NCBI GenBank assembly: GCA_025352085.1
Contig: JANXUA010000029.1
Coordinates: forward strand, 1 to 64,000
Direction of reading: 5' to 3'
Origin: Caulobacteraceae bacterium
GTDB taxonomy: Bacteria > Pseudomonadota > Alphaproteobacteria > Caulobacterales > Caulobacteraceae
DNA: 64,000 nucleotides
Shown here in pieces: positions 8,923 through 17,687 of the stretch (the stretch's first letter is position 1; each line of letters opens with the position of its first letter). The translations under genes were made by a program, and so were the position numbers. Under the pieces are notes generated by a model, which saw only the letters and a program-made list of their open reading frames with translations, ran no database searches and was not told the DNA's origin.

Positions 8923-8962
8923 TGAAAATGAATGTATTCTTTTGAATACTGTGATATTTTCA
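8923..8962. repeat. AT-rich inverted repeat between two orphan genes
   Basis: A 40-base dyad in an otherwise GC-rich region. The outer arms are TGAAAAT and ATTTTCA, the inner arms GTATTC and GAATAC around TTTT. The inner and outer pairs are offset by one base. It lies 43 bases after one gene and 53 before the next. It may form a transcript hairpin or be an operator for the gene at 9016. There is no clear T-run, so a classical intrinsic terminator is not certain. Confidence 0.45.
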
Positions 8963-9015
8963 TGTCGAATAGCCATGCGATGAGCAAACAGTCGCGTGGT
9001 TAGCGGGATGCGGCG

Positions 9016-9780
9016 GTGAATTTCACGGAACTTCTTGAGACGATCGACACCTATGCGCGGGAATATATCCGCTATGTGCTGTCGGTCGCCAGCCGATCGG
9101 CGTTCAAGGCCGAAGCCGGCGATTTCGATCCCAAGCTCATCAACTTCAGCCTGATCAGTGTGATCTTCGGCAGCTTTCTGTTCGACCGCTTTGTCCGCCA
9201 TGCGGGTTTCTCGCAAGGCGACATGCTCGATCGCGTCGTGCGGGTATTCTCGACCTGGCTGTTCATTGGCGTGCTTCTCTACGTTGGTCTCAATTTTCGC
9301 TCGCGCACTCGGATCGGCTTCAGCCCCTCGCTGACCATCGTGCTGCGGGTCCTCCCCGTTGCCTTCATGCTCAGCACCTACGCGGCCGCGGTCGTCGCCC
9401 AGATCGCCCGCCTGTTCGCCAATTCGGCGTGCGCCGCGTGGTGGGGATACTCGGTGCTGACCCTGGCCGAGACGGCCATCATATTGATGTTCCTGCCGAT
9501 CTCGGTCGCGCGCTATGTCGAATATGATCACTCGCCGCCGACCGAACACCCGGTGAAACACACATTTGGGGCGGCGCGGACCGCCTGGCTGTCGGTGTTG
9601 GTGGTCGGCGTCATCATATCGGTGCGAGGGTTCGTGGTGATGGGAGAGCTCGTCAGCGGGGCGCCCGCGGTCTATGCCGCCGAGCTCAAACTGTGTGGGA
9701 CTGACAAGTCCTGCGTAAGCCGGTTGAGCGTGCGCAGAGCCGTGCGCGATCAATTGCGGGAGATTGCCGAATGCTTCTAA
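9016..9780 (+). CDS. Hypothetical polytopic membrane protein
   Basis: A 254-residue protein with no recognised family. It has an amphipathic N-terminus (TELLETIDTYAREYIRY) followed by five or so hydrophobic stretches (about 43-60, 77-97, 106-130, 136-160 and 190-210), then a polar tail with two cysteines (LCGTDKSC). GTG 9016 is used as start; no convincing Shine-Dalgarno sequence stands out. It overlaps the next reading frame by ten bases, which suggests a two-gene unit with the exported proline-rich protein. Confidence 0.6.
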   Translation: MNFTELLETIDTYAREYIRYVLSVASRSAFKAEAGDFDPKLINFSLISVIFGSFLFDRFVRHAGFSQGDMLDRVVRVFSTWLFIGVLLYVGLNFRSRTRIGFSPSLTIVLRVLPVAFMLSTYAAAVVAQIARLFANSACAAWWGYSVLTLAETAIILMFLPISVARYVEYDHSPPTEHPVKHTFGAARTAWLSVLVVGVIISVRGFVVMGELVSGAPAVYAAELKLCGTDKSCVSRLSVRRAVRDQLREIAECF

Positions 9781-10121
9781 CGCCATCAAGACACCGCCGG
9801 ATTGCCAGCGTCGCGCCGATTCTTGCCCTGGTGATCTGCCTTCCCGCGACAGCTTTGCCGGCGCCGCCTCGACACGATCCGGGAGACGACAGCAGCTTTC
9901 TGTGTGACCTTCTGGGCATTTTCTGTGGCCCCGATCCGGGTTCAGACCCAGACCACACCCCGCCCGTGCCAGAGTCGGGCCTTGCTCGCGGCCACATGTC
10001 CGCCGATCCGGAGAAATCCTTTCCGGCGTTGCAAGCGGAGCCTCCGCCCCCGGCGCCCACGCCCCCGCCGCCGGTCGTCACCCCGCCGCCGCCGCCCACG
10101 CCGCCGTCGCCAAAGCACTAG
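9771..10121 (+). CDS. Small exported proline-rich protein
   Basis: Predicted 116-residue protein. Residues 1-30 resemble a signal peptide (arginines, then SVAPILALVICLPATALPA). The mature part has two cysteines (FLCDLLGIFC) and ends in a Pro-rich tail of PPPP blocks of the kind that crosses a cell wall or acts as a flexible linker. Its stop codon TAG (10119-10121) is the first three bases of a dispersed palindromic repeat. It overlaps the preceding gene by ten bases. Function unknown; it could be over-predicted, since GC-rich frames readily encode proline. Confidence 0.45.
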   Translation: MLLTPSRHRRIASVAPILALVICLPATALPAPPRHDPGDDSSFLCDLLGIFCGPDPGSDPDHTPPVPESGLARGHMSADPEKSFPALQAEPPPPAPTPPPPVVTPPPPPTPPSPKH

Positions 10122-10234
10122 AGCCTGATGGGTATGCACGGAACAGATGCGGACGCTGAATCAGGATTTACACTCTTCAATCTGGAGCGGGATTCAGATT
10201 TTGGACGGTTCCGTCTAAAATCATCCTGCTCTAG
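10119..10234. repeat. Composite palindromic intergenic repeat, copy A
   Basis: This element of about 116 bases consists of two hairpin units. Bases 10183-10234 are nearly the reverse complement of 22707-22759 in copy B, sharing the GACGGTTCCGTC core. Bases 10119-10170 correspond to the other half of copy B in inverted orientation (AGAGCCTGAT outer arm). It sits between convergent genes. The left end supplies the stop codon of the upstream gene. Confidence 0.85.
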
Positions 10235-10261
10235 GTGGTTCAACCGCTTCGCGCTGCCTGG

Positions 10262-10627
10262 CTAGAAGATTACCTTCTCCTCGCCCCACCACAGCGGTGA
10301 GCGCGCCAGATCGATGAATTTGCGCTCGTCTTTGAGCAGCAAGCGTCCGGCGGCGACGGCGGCGGGGTCGGTTGCCGTCGCGGCCATGTCGTCCAGATTG
10401 TCCCACCACAACTGAGCGACGCCGTCGAAACCTTCGGGGCCGCCGCGCGACTGGCGCAGATCCGCCGACACTTCGTCGGGCAGGCTGTGCAGCTGCACGT
10501 AGCGGCGGATGCGCAGAACCTCGCGCGCCGAGGCCACCAGCGGTGCGTGCCGGTCAAACCAATAGGCCTGGAAGCGTTCGCGGGTGAAATCCGCGCGCCG
10601 CACCAGGGCGAAGGTCAGCTTGATCAT
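10262..10627 (-). CDS. EthD domain-containing protein
   Basis: A 121-residue protein with the ferredoxin-like EthD fold ([22 protein letters not shown], then [10 protein letters not shown] and [15 protein letters not shown]). EthD-type proteins are small alpha/beta barrels, first met in ether degradation, and mostly of unknown function. ATG 10627 is chosen over the in-frame GTG at 10645 because the domain starts directly there with MIKLTF. It is divergent from the SDR gene, with 83 bases between the starts. Confidence 0.85.
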   Translation of the reverse strand: MIKLTFALVRRADFTRERFQAYWFDRHAPLVASAREVLRIRRYVQLHSLPDEVSADLRQSRGGPEGFDGVAQLWWDNLDDMAATATDPAAVAAGRLLLKDERKFIDLARSPLWWGEEKVIF

Positions 10628-10710
10628 CAGAATGTCCGCCTGCACAAAGTGTTGGACGCCGCCGCGTCAATCGCGGCAGTCTAACCGCAAATGTGCGGGA
10701 GCGACCCAAT

Positions 10711-11445
10711 ATGACAAGATTGACCGATCGCGTGGCGATCGTTACCGGCGGCGCCTCGGGCATAGGCCGTGCCAGCGCGACCCTGTTCGCGGGCGAGGGG
10801 GCGAAGGTGCTCGTGGTGGATCGGCCGGGCGCGGATCTCACATTCGAGGATGCGGCCATCCAAACCCTGGCGGTCGATCTGGCCGATGCCGCGGCGCCGG
10901 GCGCGATCGTCGCCCGCGCGATCGAGCGCTTCGGCAAGCTCGACGTCCTCTTCAACAACGCCGGCGTCGGGGGAGGAGGCTTGGCCGCCGACATGACCGA
11001 CGAGGCGTGGGACGCCGTGCAGGCGGTCAATCTGCGCGCGGTGTTTCGCCTCAGCCGCGAGGCCATTCCGTATCTGATCGCTTCGCCTTATGGACGGATC
11101 ATCAACACCGCCAGCGTGATGGCGCAGGGGACCGACTGGGGGCTGGCGGCCTATTGCGCGTCCAAGGCCGGAGTGGTCGGCCTGACCCGCTCTCTCGCTT
11201 TGGAACTTGGCCGCCATGGGGTGACCGCCAACGCCATCATGCCGGGAGCCATTTTCACCGGCATGACCCAGGCCAATTTCTCCAATCCGGCCATCGCCGA
11301 GGTGTGGGCCAAGAAATCGGTGCTGAAGCGGCTGGGCCAACCCATCGACGTCGCGCGGGTGGCCCTGTTTCTCGCCTCCGAAGACGGCGGTTTCGTCACC
11401 GGCCAGGCCATCGCCGCCGACGGCGGACTGACATTGAGGATATGA
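10711..11445 (+). CDS. SDR family NAD(P)-dependent oxidoreductase
   Basis: Classical short-chain dehydrogenase of 244 residues. The cofactor motif [11 protein letters not shown] is near residue 10. NNAG (in [10 protein letters not shown]) follows near residue 80, the catalytic Ser is in NTASVMAQ, and YCASK gives the catalytic Tyr and Lys. The C-terminal AADGGLTL is typical. Substrate unknown. ATG 10711 is preferred over the upstream GTG at 10693 because GCGGGAGCG lies just before it and the Rossmann fold then begins at the usual distance. The stop lies inside the start region of the cyclophilin gene, so the two are coupled. Confidence 0.92.
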   Translation: MTRLTDRVAIVTGGASGIGRASATLFAGEGAKVLVVDRPGADLTFEDAAIQTLAVDLADAAAPGAIVARAIERFGKLDVLFNNAGVGGGGLAADMTDEAWDAVQAVNLRAVFRLSREAIPYLIASPYGRIINTASVMAQGTDWGLAAYCASKAGVVGLTRSLALELGRHGVTANAIMPGAIFTGMTQANFSNPAIAEVWAKKSVLKRLGQPIDVARVALFLASEDGGFVTGQAIAADGGLTLRI

Positions 11446-11447
11446 CC

Positions 11448-12341
11448 ATGGTCAACCGGCTGGCGCTGTTTGCGGTGATCATTTTCGCAATGGCGACGGG
11501 AGCGACGTCGGCTCCGGCGCCGTCGATGGGCGACATTCTCAAAGCTTCGCCGCCGGGCGCCTGGCGCGCGATCGATCCGGCGGAAACCCTCTACCTCGAC
11601 CTGCCGGCCGGACGGGTGATCATCGAGCTCGCGCCCGCATTCGCGCCGCATCATGTCGACAACATCAAGCTCCTGGTCCGTGCCGGCTTTTTCGACGGTC
11701 TCGCGGTGGTGCGGGTGCAGGACAACTATGTCGCCCAATGGGGCGATTCCGACGCCGCCAAGCCGCTCGGCGGCGCGCAAAAAAGCCTTAAGGCGGAATT
11801 CGACCGTAGCTATGCGCCCCGGCTCCTGTTTACGACCCTTCCGGACAAGGATGTCTACGCGCCGGTGGTCGGGTTCTCGGACGGCTTTCCCACCGCGCGC
11901 GATCCGTCCGCGCACCGCGCGTGGTTGGCGCACTGTTATGGCATGGTCGGCGTCGGGCGCGACGTTAGTGCCGATTCGGGCAGCGGCATGGAGCTCTACG
12001 CGGTGATCGGCCACGCCCCGCGCCATCTGGACCGCAATGTCGCCCTGGTCGGGCGGGTGGTGCGGGGGATCGAGCTCTTGTCCGCCCTGCCGCGCGGAAC
12101 GGGCGACCTGGGTTTCTACAAGACCCCGGCCGAGCGCACGCCCATCATCAGGGTCCGTCTCGCCGCCGACCTCCCGCCCGCGGAACGCACCCCCCTCGAA
12201 GCCCTGCGCACCAATACGCCGACCTTTGCGGCGCTGTTGCAAAACCGGCGCTTCCGCAGCGACGACTGGTACAAGCGCGCGGCGGGCCGGATCGACCTTT
12301 GCAACATGCCGTTGCCGGTCAGGGCTGTAACCGCCAGATAA
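11448..12341 (+). CDS. Exported cyclophilin-type peptidyl-prolyl isomerase
   Basis: A 297-residue protein with an N-terminal signal peptide ([18 protein letters not shown]). The cyclophilin domain opens with [14 protein letters not shown] and carries [20 protein letters not shown], where the catalytic Arg and Gln of cyclophilins are kept but the usual HRV is VRV. The domain continues past residue 200 and is longer than in minimal bacterial cyclophilins (about 165 residues). It probably helps fold periplasmic proteins. ATG 11448 is preferred because GAGGA at 11436-11440 is seven bases upstream; ATG 11442 is also possible. Confidence 0.86.
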   Translation: MVNRLALFAVIIFAMATGATSAPAPSMGDILKASPPGAWRAIDPAETLYLDLPAGRVIIELAPAFAPHHVDNIKLLVRAGFFDGLAVVRVQDNYVAQWGDSDAAKPLGGAQKSLKAEFDRSYAPRLLFTTLPDKDVYAPVVGFSDGFPTARDPSAHRAWLAHCYGMVGVGRDVSADSGSGMELYAVIGHAPRHLDRNVALVGRVVRGIELLSALPRGTGDLGFYKTPAERTPIIRVRLAADLPPAERTPLEALRTNTPTFAALLQNRRFRSDDWYKRAAGRIDLCNMPLPVRAVTAR

Positions 12342-12362
12342 TGGAGTGATGCTTTGCGCCAA

Positions 12363-12439
<77 letters not shown>

Positions 12440-12483
12440 ATTCGGTCGCGCTTCTCAAAAGCACATTCGGCGCGAGGCGGCTC

Positions 12484-12512
12484 CTGATAGGTGGCGTCGG
12501 CGTATCCGTCAA
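12484..12512 (-). promoter_or_regulatory. Candidate sigma-70 promoter of tRNA-Asp
   Basis: On the reverse strand TTGACG (12512-12507) and TATCAG (12489-12484) are separated by 17 bases. Transcription would start roughly 35-40 bases before the tRNA. Spacing and position fit; no experiment supports it. Confidence 0.45.
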
Positions 12513-12537
12513 CCACGTCCGCGCCCAACGGGCCGTA

Positions 12538-13290
12538 TCAGCGGGATTTGTGGGCGTCCGGCTGTTCGATCGCCGCCACCCGCGTCCGAACGCCGGCCTC
12601 GTCCTTGGCAACGGCGGCTTCGACGGCGTCCATGTCCTCGCCGTAGACGATCTTGTCGCCGACGATGAAAGCCGGCGTGCCGCCCAGGCCCAGCTGCGTG
12701 AACAGAGCGGCGGTGCTGGCCAGATGGGCGTTGGCGGCCGGAATGCTGATCACACCCTTTTGCCGGGCCAGGGTGTCGATGGCGGCGTCATCCAGGCCGC
12801 GTGTGCCCATGAAGGCTCCGTAGAGGCCCACGTAGTCGCCACCGGCCGCCTTCACCGCCAGGGCGGCGCGGGCGGCGTGTTCGGAGACAGGGCCGAAGAT
12901 CGGCATTTCCTTGAACACAAAGCGGACCTGCGGATGATCGCGGATCAGGGCGACGACGCGCGGCGCGGCGTTGACGCAATGCGGACAACGGTAGTCGTAG
13001 AATTCGGTGACGGTAATCTTGCCGTCGGGATGGGCGACGAAATCGGCCCCGTCGTGCTCGACGGCGGCGCGCAGGCGGGGAAGTCGCGCGGCGCCCTGGC
13101 GCTCGGCGGCGATTTCGTCATCCACCAACCTGGCGTCCAGGCGGCGCGCCGATTCCTGCAGAACCTCGGGGTGGGCGAGCAGATAGGCGCGCACCTTTTG
13201 GCCGAAGGCGGCGTCGTCCGCCGCCTTGTCCTGACATCCGGCCAGGAGCGCGGTCGCCAGAGCGATCGCCAACACACCAAGTCCACGCAT
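12538..13290 (-). CDS. DsbA-family thiol-disulfide oxidoreductase, lipoprotein
   Basis: A 250-residue periplasmic thioredoxin-fold protein. The N-terminus is a lipoprotein signal with lipobox LLAGC, so it is probably anchored in a membrane. A helical region follows (AYLLAHPEVLQES), then the redox site YDYRCPHC, then the cis-proline region GGTPAFIVGD. The order (N-terminal extension, CPHC, GTPAF) matches the Com1/BdbD-like DsbA group that forms or isomerises disulfides in exported proteins. GTG 13293, overlapping the M48 stop, is an alternative start; GGGAGG lies upstream of both. Confidence 0.92.
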   Translation of the reverse strand: MRGLGVLAIALATALLAGCQDKAADDAAFGQKVRAYLLAHPEVLQESARRLDARLVDDEIAAERQGAARLPRLRAAVEHDGADFVAHPDGKITVTEFYDYRCPHCVNAAPRVVALIRDHPQVRFVFKEMPIFGPVSEHAARAALAVKAAGGDYVGLYGAFMGTRGLDDAAIDTLARQKGVISIPAANAHLASTAALFTQLGLGGTPAFIVGDKIVYGEDMDAVEAAVAKDEAGVRTRVAAIEQPDAHKSR

Positions 13291-13292
13291 CA

Positions 13293-14687
13293 CTAAACGC
13301 CTCCCAGATCTTTGAGCTCGGTCGGCGACGGCTTAGAGGCCAGGATGATATCCGTCGCCCGGCGCCATTCGGGCGAGTCTCTGGCCAGGAGTTTGCGGGC
13401 GTTGAAAGCGAAGGTGCGCGCCTCAAGCAACTGGCCGAGATTGAAATTCTGCTCAGCCGCCGCCAGCCGCGCGAGGCCTGGCTCGTCCTTCGCGTCATAG
13501 GCCTCTGAGAGCAGTCGCCAACCGAGCGGTGAATCCGGTTCCTGCTGCAGCGAACGCTGCAGATCGCGGACGGCCTCGTCGAGCCGGGCCGGACCGCCGA
13601 TGGCGATCAGGGCCTGAGCCAGGTTTTCGCGCAGCAGCGGCGCTTCGGGCTTGAGTTCGACCGACCGGCGATGCGCGGGCTCGGCCTCCTTGGCACGGCC
13701 GATTTCGAACAGAACCTGGCCCTTCAGCTCCCATAGGTAGGGATTGTTGGGCTGTTCGGCGAGCAGGGCGTCGATGGCCTTTAGGGCGTGATCGGTTTCG
13801 GTTTCTTTATAATAGGCGATGGCGCGGGCGTAGCGGGCGGGAAAGGATTGGTCGGTTTCAGGATAATCGGCGAACGTCTGGCCGGGTCCGGCGATGAAGC
13901 CTTCCAGCTTGGCGTGCATCAGGGCATGGCGCGTAATGGCCTCCGGGCCGTCGACCACATCGACGTGCGGCTGATGCTCGACGCGCGCGGCGAGGGCCTC
14001 GATACGATCATCCGTAAGCGGATGGTCGCGGAAAAAGGGGTACCTCTTCTCGTCGTCGAAGACTTCCTGGTAACGGAAATTATTGAAGAATTCGACCAGT
14101 CCTCGACCGGACATGCCAGCTTTTTCCAGATAGGTCGCAGCGGCCTGGTCGGCTCTGGATTCCTGTTCACGCGAATAGCCGAGCACGGAAATCTGACCAA
14201 AGTAGCCGGCCGAAAACACCAGGCCGGCCGCCGCATCGGGGGCGCCGGCGAGGGCCGCCAGGACGCCGAGGCCCACGCTCAGGAGCATTGGCCCGAGAGC
14301 GGCGTGGCCGGCGGCGCCCGAGCGGGCGATGTGGCCGCCGGCGATGTGGCCGGTCTCGTGCGCCATCACCCCGATGAGCTGATTGGGGGTCTTGGTCTCC
14401 AGGATTAGGCCGGTGTTAAGAAACAATTGTTCACCGCCGGCGCTGAAAGCGTTCAACTCCTTGTCGGCGATCAGGTGGATCTGCACCGACTTGGGATTGA
14501 GACCGGCGGCGGCGAAAATCGGGTCGGCGTCCTGATGCAGGATTTCCTCGATCTCGGTGTCGCGGATCAGCGAGACGCCGGGATCGTTCTGGGCAAAGGC
14601 CGTCCCGACCGGCGCGGCCAACAGGCCGACCGTCGCGACCACGCCGACGGCGGTCCGAAACAGGCCAAGACGGTGGCAGGTGGTCAT
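13293..14687 (-). CDS. M48 family periplasmic zinc metalloprotease with TPR repeats (BepA-like)
   Basis: A 464-residue exported protease. A signal peptide (VVATVGLLAAPVGTAFA) is followed by the M48 catalytic domain with the zinc motif HETGHIAGGH near residue 110, the third ligand region REQESRADQAAATYL, and a C-terminal half rich in TPR-type helices (PNNPYLWELKGQVLFEIGR and so on). This matches BepA/YfgC proteins, which survey outer-membrane protein assembly. The DsbA-like gene starts at its stop codon, so both are in one unit acting on envelope protein quality control (inference from family and context). Confidence 0.92.
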   Translation of the reverse strand: MTTCHRLGLFRTAVGVVATVGLLAAPVGTAFAQNDPGVSLIRDTEIEEILHQDADPIFAAAGLNPKSVQIHLIADKELNAFSAGGEQLFLNTGLILETKTPNQLIGVMAHETGHIAGGHIARSGAAGHAALGPMLLSVGLGVLAALAGAPDAAAGLVFSAGYFGQISVLGYSREQESRADQAAATYLEKAGMSGRGLVEFFNNFRYQEVFDDEKRYPFFRDHPLTDDRIEALAARVEHQPHVDVVDGPEAITRHALMHAKLEGFIAGPGQTFADYPETDQSFPARYARAIAYYKETETDHALKAIDALLAEQPNNPYLWELKGQVLFEIGRAKEAEPAHRRSVELKPEAPLLRENLAQALIAIGGPARLDEAVRDLQRSLQQEPDSPLGWRLLSEAYDAKDEPGLARLAAAEQNFNLGQLLEARTFAFNARKLLARDSPEWRRATDIILASKPSPTELKDLGGV

Positions 14688-14734
14688 GTCGCGTCTCCGA
14701 ACAAACCCCCGACCCTTAAGCGCAATCTAGCTGC

Positions 14735-17248
14735 TCACCCGCCCCGGCGCCACCAGCCCCGCTTTGGCTTGGTTGGCGGAGACGCGATTTCAGTCGGATC
14801 GATCGCGGCGACCACCGGTTCGGACGCCTCATCGGCGACAAGCGGTTTGGTCGTGACGGGCGCCTCAATGACCGCCGCTTGGGGTTCGGGGGCGGGAGGC
14901 GGCGGCTCGGCAGGGGCGCTCTCAGGCGGAGCCGTGTCGATTGGCGTAGCGATGGCCTCATCGGTGACCGTCTCGGCGGTCTTGCCGGATCGACGCCGGG
15001 ACCGTTTGGCGCGCACGGGTTTGGCCTCCTCGTGTGGCAACTCGACCCAGATCTCCTCGGCGCCGCTGACGACGACCGGCGTGGGATGATATTCAGTCAG
15101 GGCGACCGTTTCGGGGTCCTCGACGACATCGGGCGCCATAGGCGTTGCGATCGGAGCGACTTCGTCCACCGGGCGTTCGACCGGACCGCGCCATTCATAG
15201 GGATCCTCCCCGCTCAGACGCGCGGGCCACGCCCAGGCGTAGACGTCGGTCGACGGCGCGTCGTCGCGCATGCGCCGTCCGCCGCGCCGTCCGCGCCGGC
15301 GTCGACGGCCTGATCCGTCCGGATCGAGGTCCTGTTCGACCCGTGCGGCTGGTTCGGCGCGCGCCGGCGCATCCTCGGTGCGAGGCTCGTCTCCGCCGCG
15401 ACCGCGCCGCCGCCGCCGCCCGCGCCGTCTGCCGCCATCATCGTCGCGTCCCGCGCCGGCGCGTTCGGAATCCTGATCGGCGCCGTCGCTCTCGAGATCA
15501 TCGTCGCCGGCATCGCCGCTATCGACAGTTTCTTCTTCGTCCTCTTCCTCGTCCTCATCGGCGACGAAGTCGTCATAGTCGTCGTCGATGGGCGTGGGGC
15601 TTTCCCAACTCTTGTCGGGCGTGTGGGGAACGCTGGAAATCCGGTCGATCGCGTGATCGGCGTGGGTGAGAGCCTCGTCGATCACCACGCTGACGAACAG
15701 GCCGTGCGTCTGCAAAAGCCGGGTGAGGTATTCGCGTTTGTGATTGAGAATGTAGAGGCTGACGTCGCGCGGCACGCGCACCACGACCTCGCCGCCGCCG
15801 TTCAGGGCCTCCATCTCCACCGCGCGCAGAGTGGCCAGGGCGCTCGATTCCACGGAACGAATGCGTCCGGCGCCGCCGCAATGGGGGCAGATCTGCGTCG
15901 TGCCTTCCAGAATGCCGCTGCGCCGTCGCTGACGGCTGATCTCCATCAGGCCGAAGGAGGAAATTCGGCCCATCTGAATACGGGCGCGGTCCGACGCCAG
16001 GCAGTCCTTGAGTACCTTTTCCACGGCGCGGTTATTCTTGGCCTCGTCCATGTCGATGAAGTCGATCACGATCAGACCGGCGAGATCGCGCAGGCGCAGC
16101 TGCCGCGCCGCCTCTTCGGCCGCTTCAAGATTGGTTTTCAGCGCGGTCGCTTCGATATTGCGTTCGCGCGTGGCCTTGCCGGAATTGACGTCGATGGCGA
16201 CCAGAGCCTCGGTCTGGTTGATCACCAGATAGCCGCCGGACTTGAGCGGCACGGTCGGCGAATAGATCTGCGCCAGATGGCCTTCGACCTTGTGCGTCAC
16301 GAACAGAGGCGCGCCGCCGCGATAGAGTTGAATCTTCTTGGCCTGCGAAGGCATCAGCATGCGCATGAAGTCGCGCGCGTCACGAAAGCCCGCTTCGCCC
16401 TCGACCCAGATCCCCTCGAGATCCTTGTCGTAGAGATCGCGGATGGCGCGTTTGACAAGGTCTTCTTCCTCGTAAATCAGGGCCGGCGCGATCGAGTGCA
16501 GGGTGGTGTCGCGGATATTGCTCCAGGCGCGCGACAGATATTCATAGTCGCGCTTGATCTCGGCCTTGGTGCGCTTGGCGCCCGCGGTACGCACGATCAA
16601 TCCCATGCCTTGCGGTACGTCGAGATCGGCGACGATGCCGCGCAGGCGCTTGCGGTCGGTGGCCGTGGTGATCTTGCGGCTGATCCCGCCGCCGCGATCA
16701 GTGTTGGGCATCAGCACGCAATAGCGCCCGGCGAGGGAGAGATAGGTGGTCAAGGCCGCCCCCTTATTGCCGCGCTCTTCCTTGACCACCTGAATCAGCA
16801 TGATCTGGCGGCGTTTGATGACCTCCTGGATCTTGTAGCGCCGCATCAGCCGGCGACGGCGGCGGGCGACCTCTTCGTCCATCTCGTCGTCGTCATCGCC
16901 GCCCAGGGCCTCGGTATGGTCCTCGGAGCCGTTGGCGGGGGCGTGATCGTCGTCCTCGCCGTCGGCCTCGGCTTCGCGCATCAACGCTTCGCGGTCGGCG
17001 TGCGGGATCTGGTAATAGTCGGGATGGATTTCGTTGAACGACAAAAAGCCGTGACGATTGCCGCCGTATTCGATGAACGCCGCCTGCAGGCTGGGTTCGA
17101 CCCGGGTGACCTTGGCCAGATAGATATTGCCGCGAAGCTGCTTTTTGGCGCGGCTCTCGAAATCAAATTCCTCGACTAGGTTTCCGTTCATGACGACGAC
17201 CCGCGTTTCCTCGGCGTGGGCGGCGTCGATCAACATTTTCTTCGACAT
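14735..17248 (-). CDS. rne: Ribonuclease E
   Basis: Endoribonuclease of 837 residues that processes and degrades RNA and scaffolds the degradosome. An S1 domain lies near residues 35-170, interrupted by an acidic insert (about 90-130, GEDDDHA, GGDDDDEMDEE) common in alphaproteobacteria. The catalytic DNase-I-like part contains FIDMDEAKNNRAV, and the Zn-link CPHCGG holds Cys454 and Cys457. The C-terminal third is disordered, first acidic, then an Arg-rich block (RRRGRRRRRGRG), then Pro/Ala-rich. The last residues, KPKRGWWRRGG, contain the GWW motif that in Caulobacter RNase E binds PNPase. A long leader lies upstream. Confidence 0.97.
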   Translation of the reverse strand: MSKKMLIDAAHAEETRVVVMNGNLVEEFDFESRAKKQLRGNIYLAKVTRVEPSLQAAFIEYGGNRHGFLSFNEIHPDYYQIPHADREALMREAEADGEDDDHAPANGSEDHTEALGGDDDDEMDEEVARRRRRLMRRYKIQEVIKRRQIMLIQVVKEERGNKGAALTTYLSLAGRYCVLMPNTDRGGGISRKITTATDRKRLRGIVADLDVPQGMGLIVRTAGAKRTKAEIKRDYEYLSRAWSNIRDTTLHSIAPALIYEEEDLVKRAIRDLYDKDLEGIWVEGEAGFRDARDFMRMLMPSQAKKIQLYRGGAPLFVTHKVEGHLAQIYSPTVPLKSGGYLVINQTEALVAIDVNSGKATRERNIEATALKTNLEAAEEAARQLRLRDLAGLIVIDFIDMDEAKNNRAVEKVLKDCLASDRARIQMGRISSFGLMEISRQRRRSGILEGTTQICPHCGGAGRIRSVESSALATLRAVEMEALNGGGEVVVRVPRDVSLYILNHKREYLTRLLQTHGLFVSVVIDEALTHADHAIDRISSVPHTPDKSWESPTPIDDDYDDFVADEDEEEDEEETVDSGDAGDDDLESDGADQDSERAGAGRDDDGGRRRGRRRRRGRGGDEPRTEDAPARAEPAARVEQDLDPDGSGRRRRRGRRGGRRMRDDAPSTDVYAWAWPARLSGEDPYEWRGPVERPVDEVAPIATPMAPDVVEDPETVALTEYHPTPVVVSGAEEIWVELPHEEAKPVRAKRSRRRSGKTAETVTDEAIATPIDTAPPESAPAEPPPPAPEPQAAVIEAPVTTKPLVADEASEPVVAAIDPTEIASPPTKPKRGWWRRGG

Positions 17249-17598
17249 ATATCGTTTCTCCGTGGCGCGACGCGGACCTGAGGTCCGGGCGCCGAATGCG
17301 GGCGCGCACGCACGACGCGATCTTGACCGAATGGGCCGCGCGGCCGGTGACGGCGGCGGCTGGCAGGGTCAAAATCGAAACGAAGGCGGCACAGCCCATG
17401 GGTTTTTCTCTAAGGGTCGCGCTCAAGGATTCGAGAGGCGCGGTTCGGATGGCGGCGTCTTTGGCCGTAAAGGCGTTTGCCCGACGCTATGGGCGCGCAG
17501 CGTCGCGATAAGTCGTAAAGACGGCGCATGCGCGGGAAGCACACTAGGCGAAGGGCGGGCGAAAGGGAAGCGTCCGGTTCGCGTCGCCCGCGCGCGAA
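17249..17598 (-). promoter_or_regulatory. Long 5' leader of rne
   Basis: About 345 bases between the candidate promoter and the rne start codon hold no convincing gene; a 71-codon frame at 17296-17511 on the plus strand has no ribosome site or recognisable product. In gammaproteobacteria rne is autoregulated through a leader of similar length. The same role here is inference. I did not identify specific hairpins with confidence. Confidence 0.4.
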
Positions 17599-17626
17599 AT
17601 TATCGTTCATCTTAACGATTTGTCCA
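17599..17626 (-). promoter_or_regulatory. Candidate promoter of rne
   Basis: The reverse strand reads TGGACA (17626-17621), a 16-base spacer and GATAAT (17604-17599). This is the best sigma-70-like match in the 439-base rne-amiC intergenic region, and the local sequence is clearly more AT-rich than its surroundings. Confidence 0.5.
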
Positions 17627-17687
17627 TTTTCCCTGCAGCATATGCCCGCTGATTCGCTCAGGCGCGTGTCGGCTGTAAGGGGCGAAA

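Noticed and set aside
10584..11447. Upstream extension of the cyclophilin frame over the SDR gene
   Set aside because: The Arg-rich translation is the off-frame shadow of the SDR gene; the signal peptide and ribosome site place the start at 11448.
17296..17511. A 71-codon frame in the rne-amiC intergenic region
   Set aside because: No ribosome-binding site, low-quality start and no recognisable features; it lies in the rne leader on the opposite strand.
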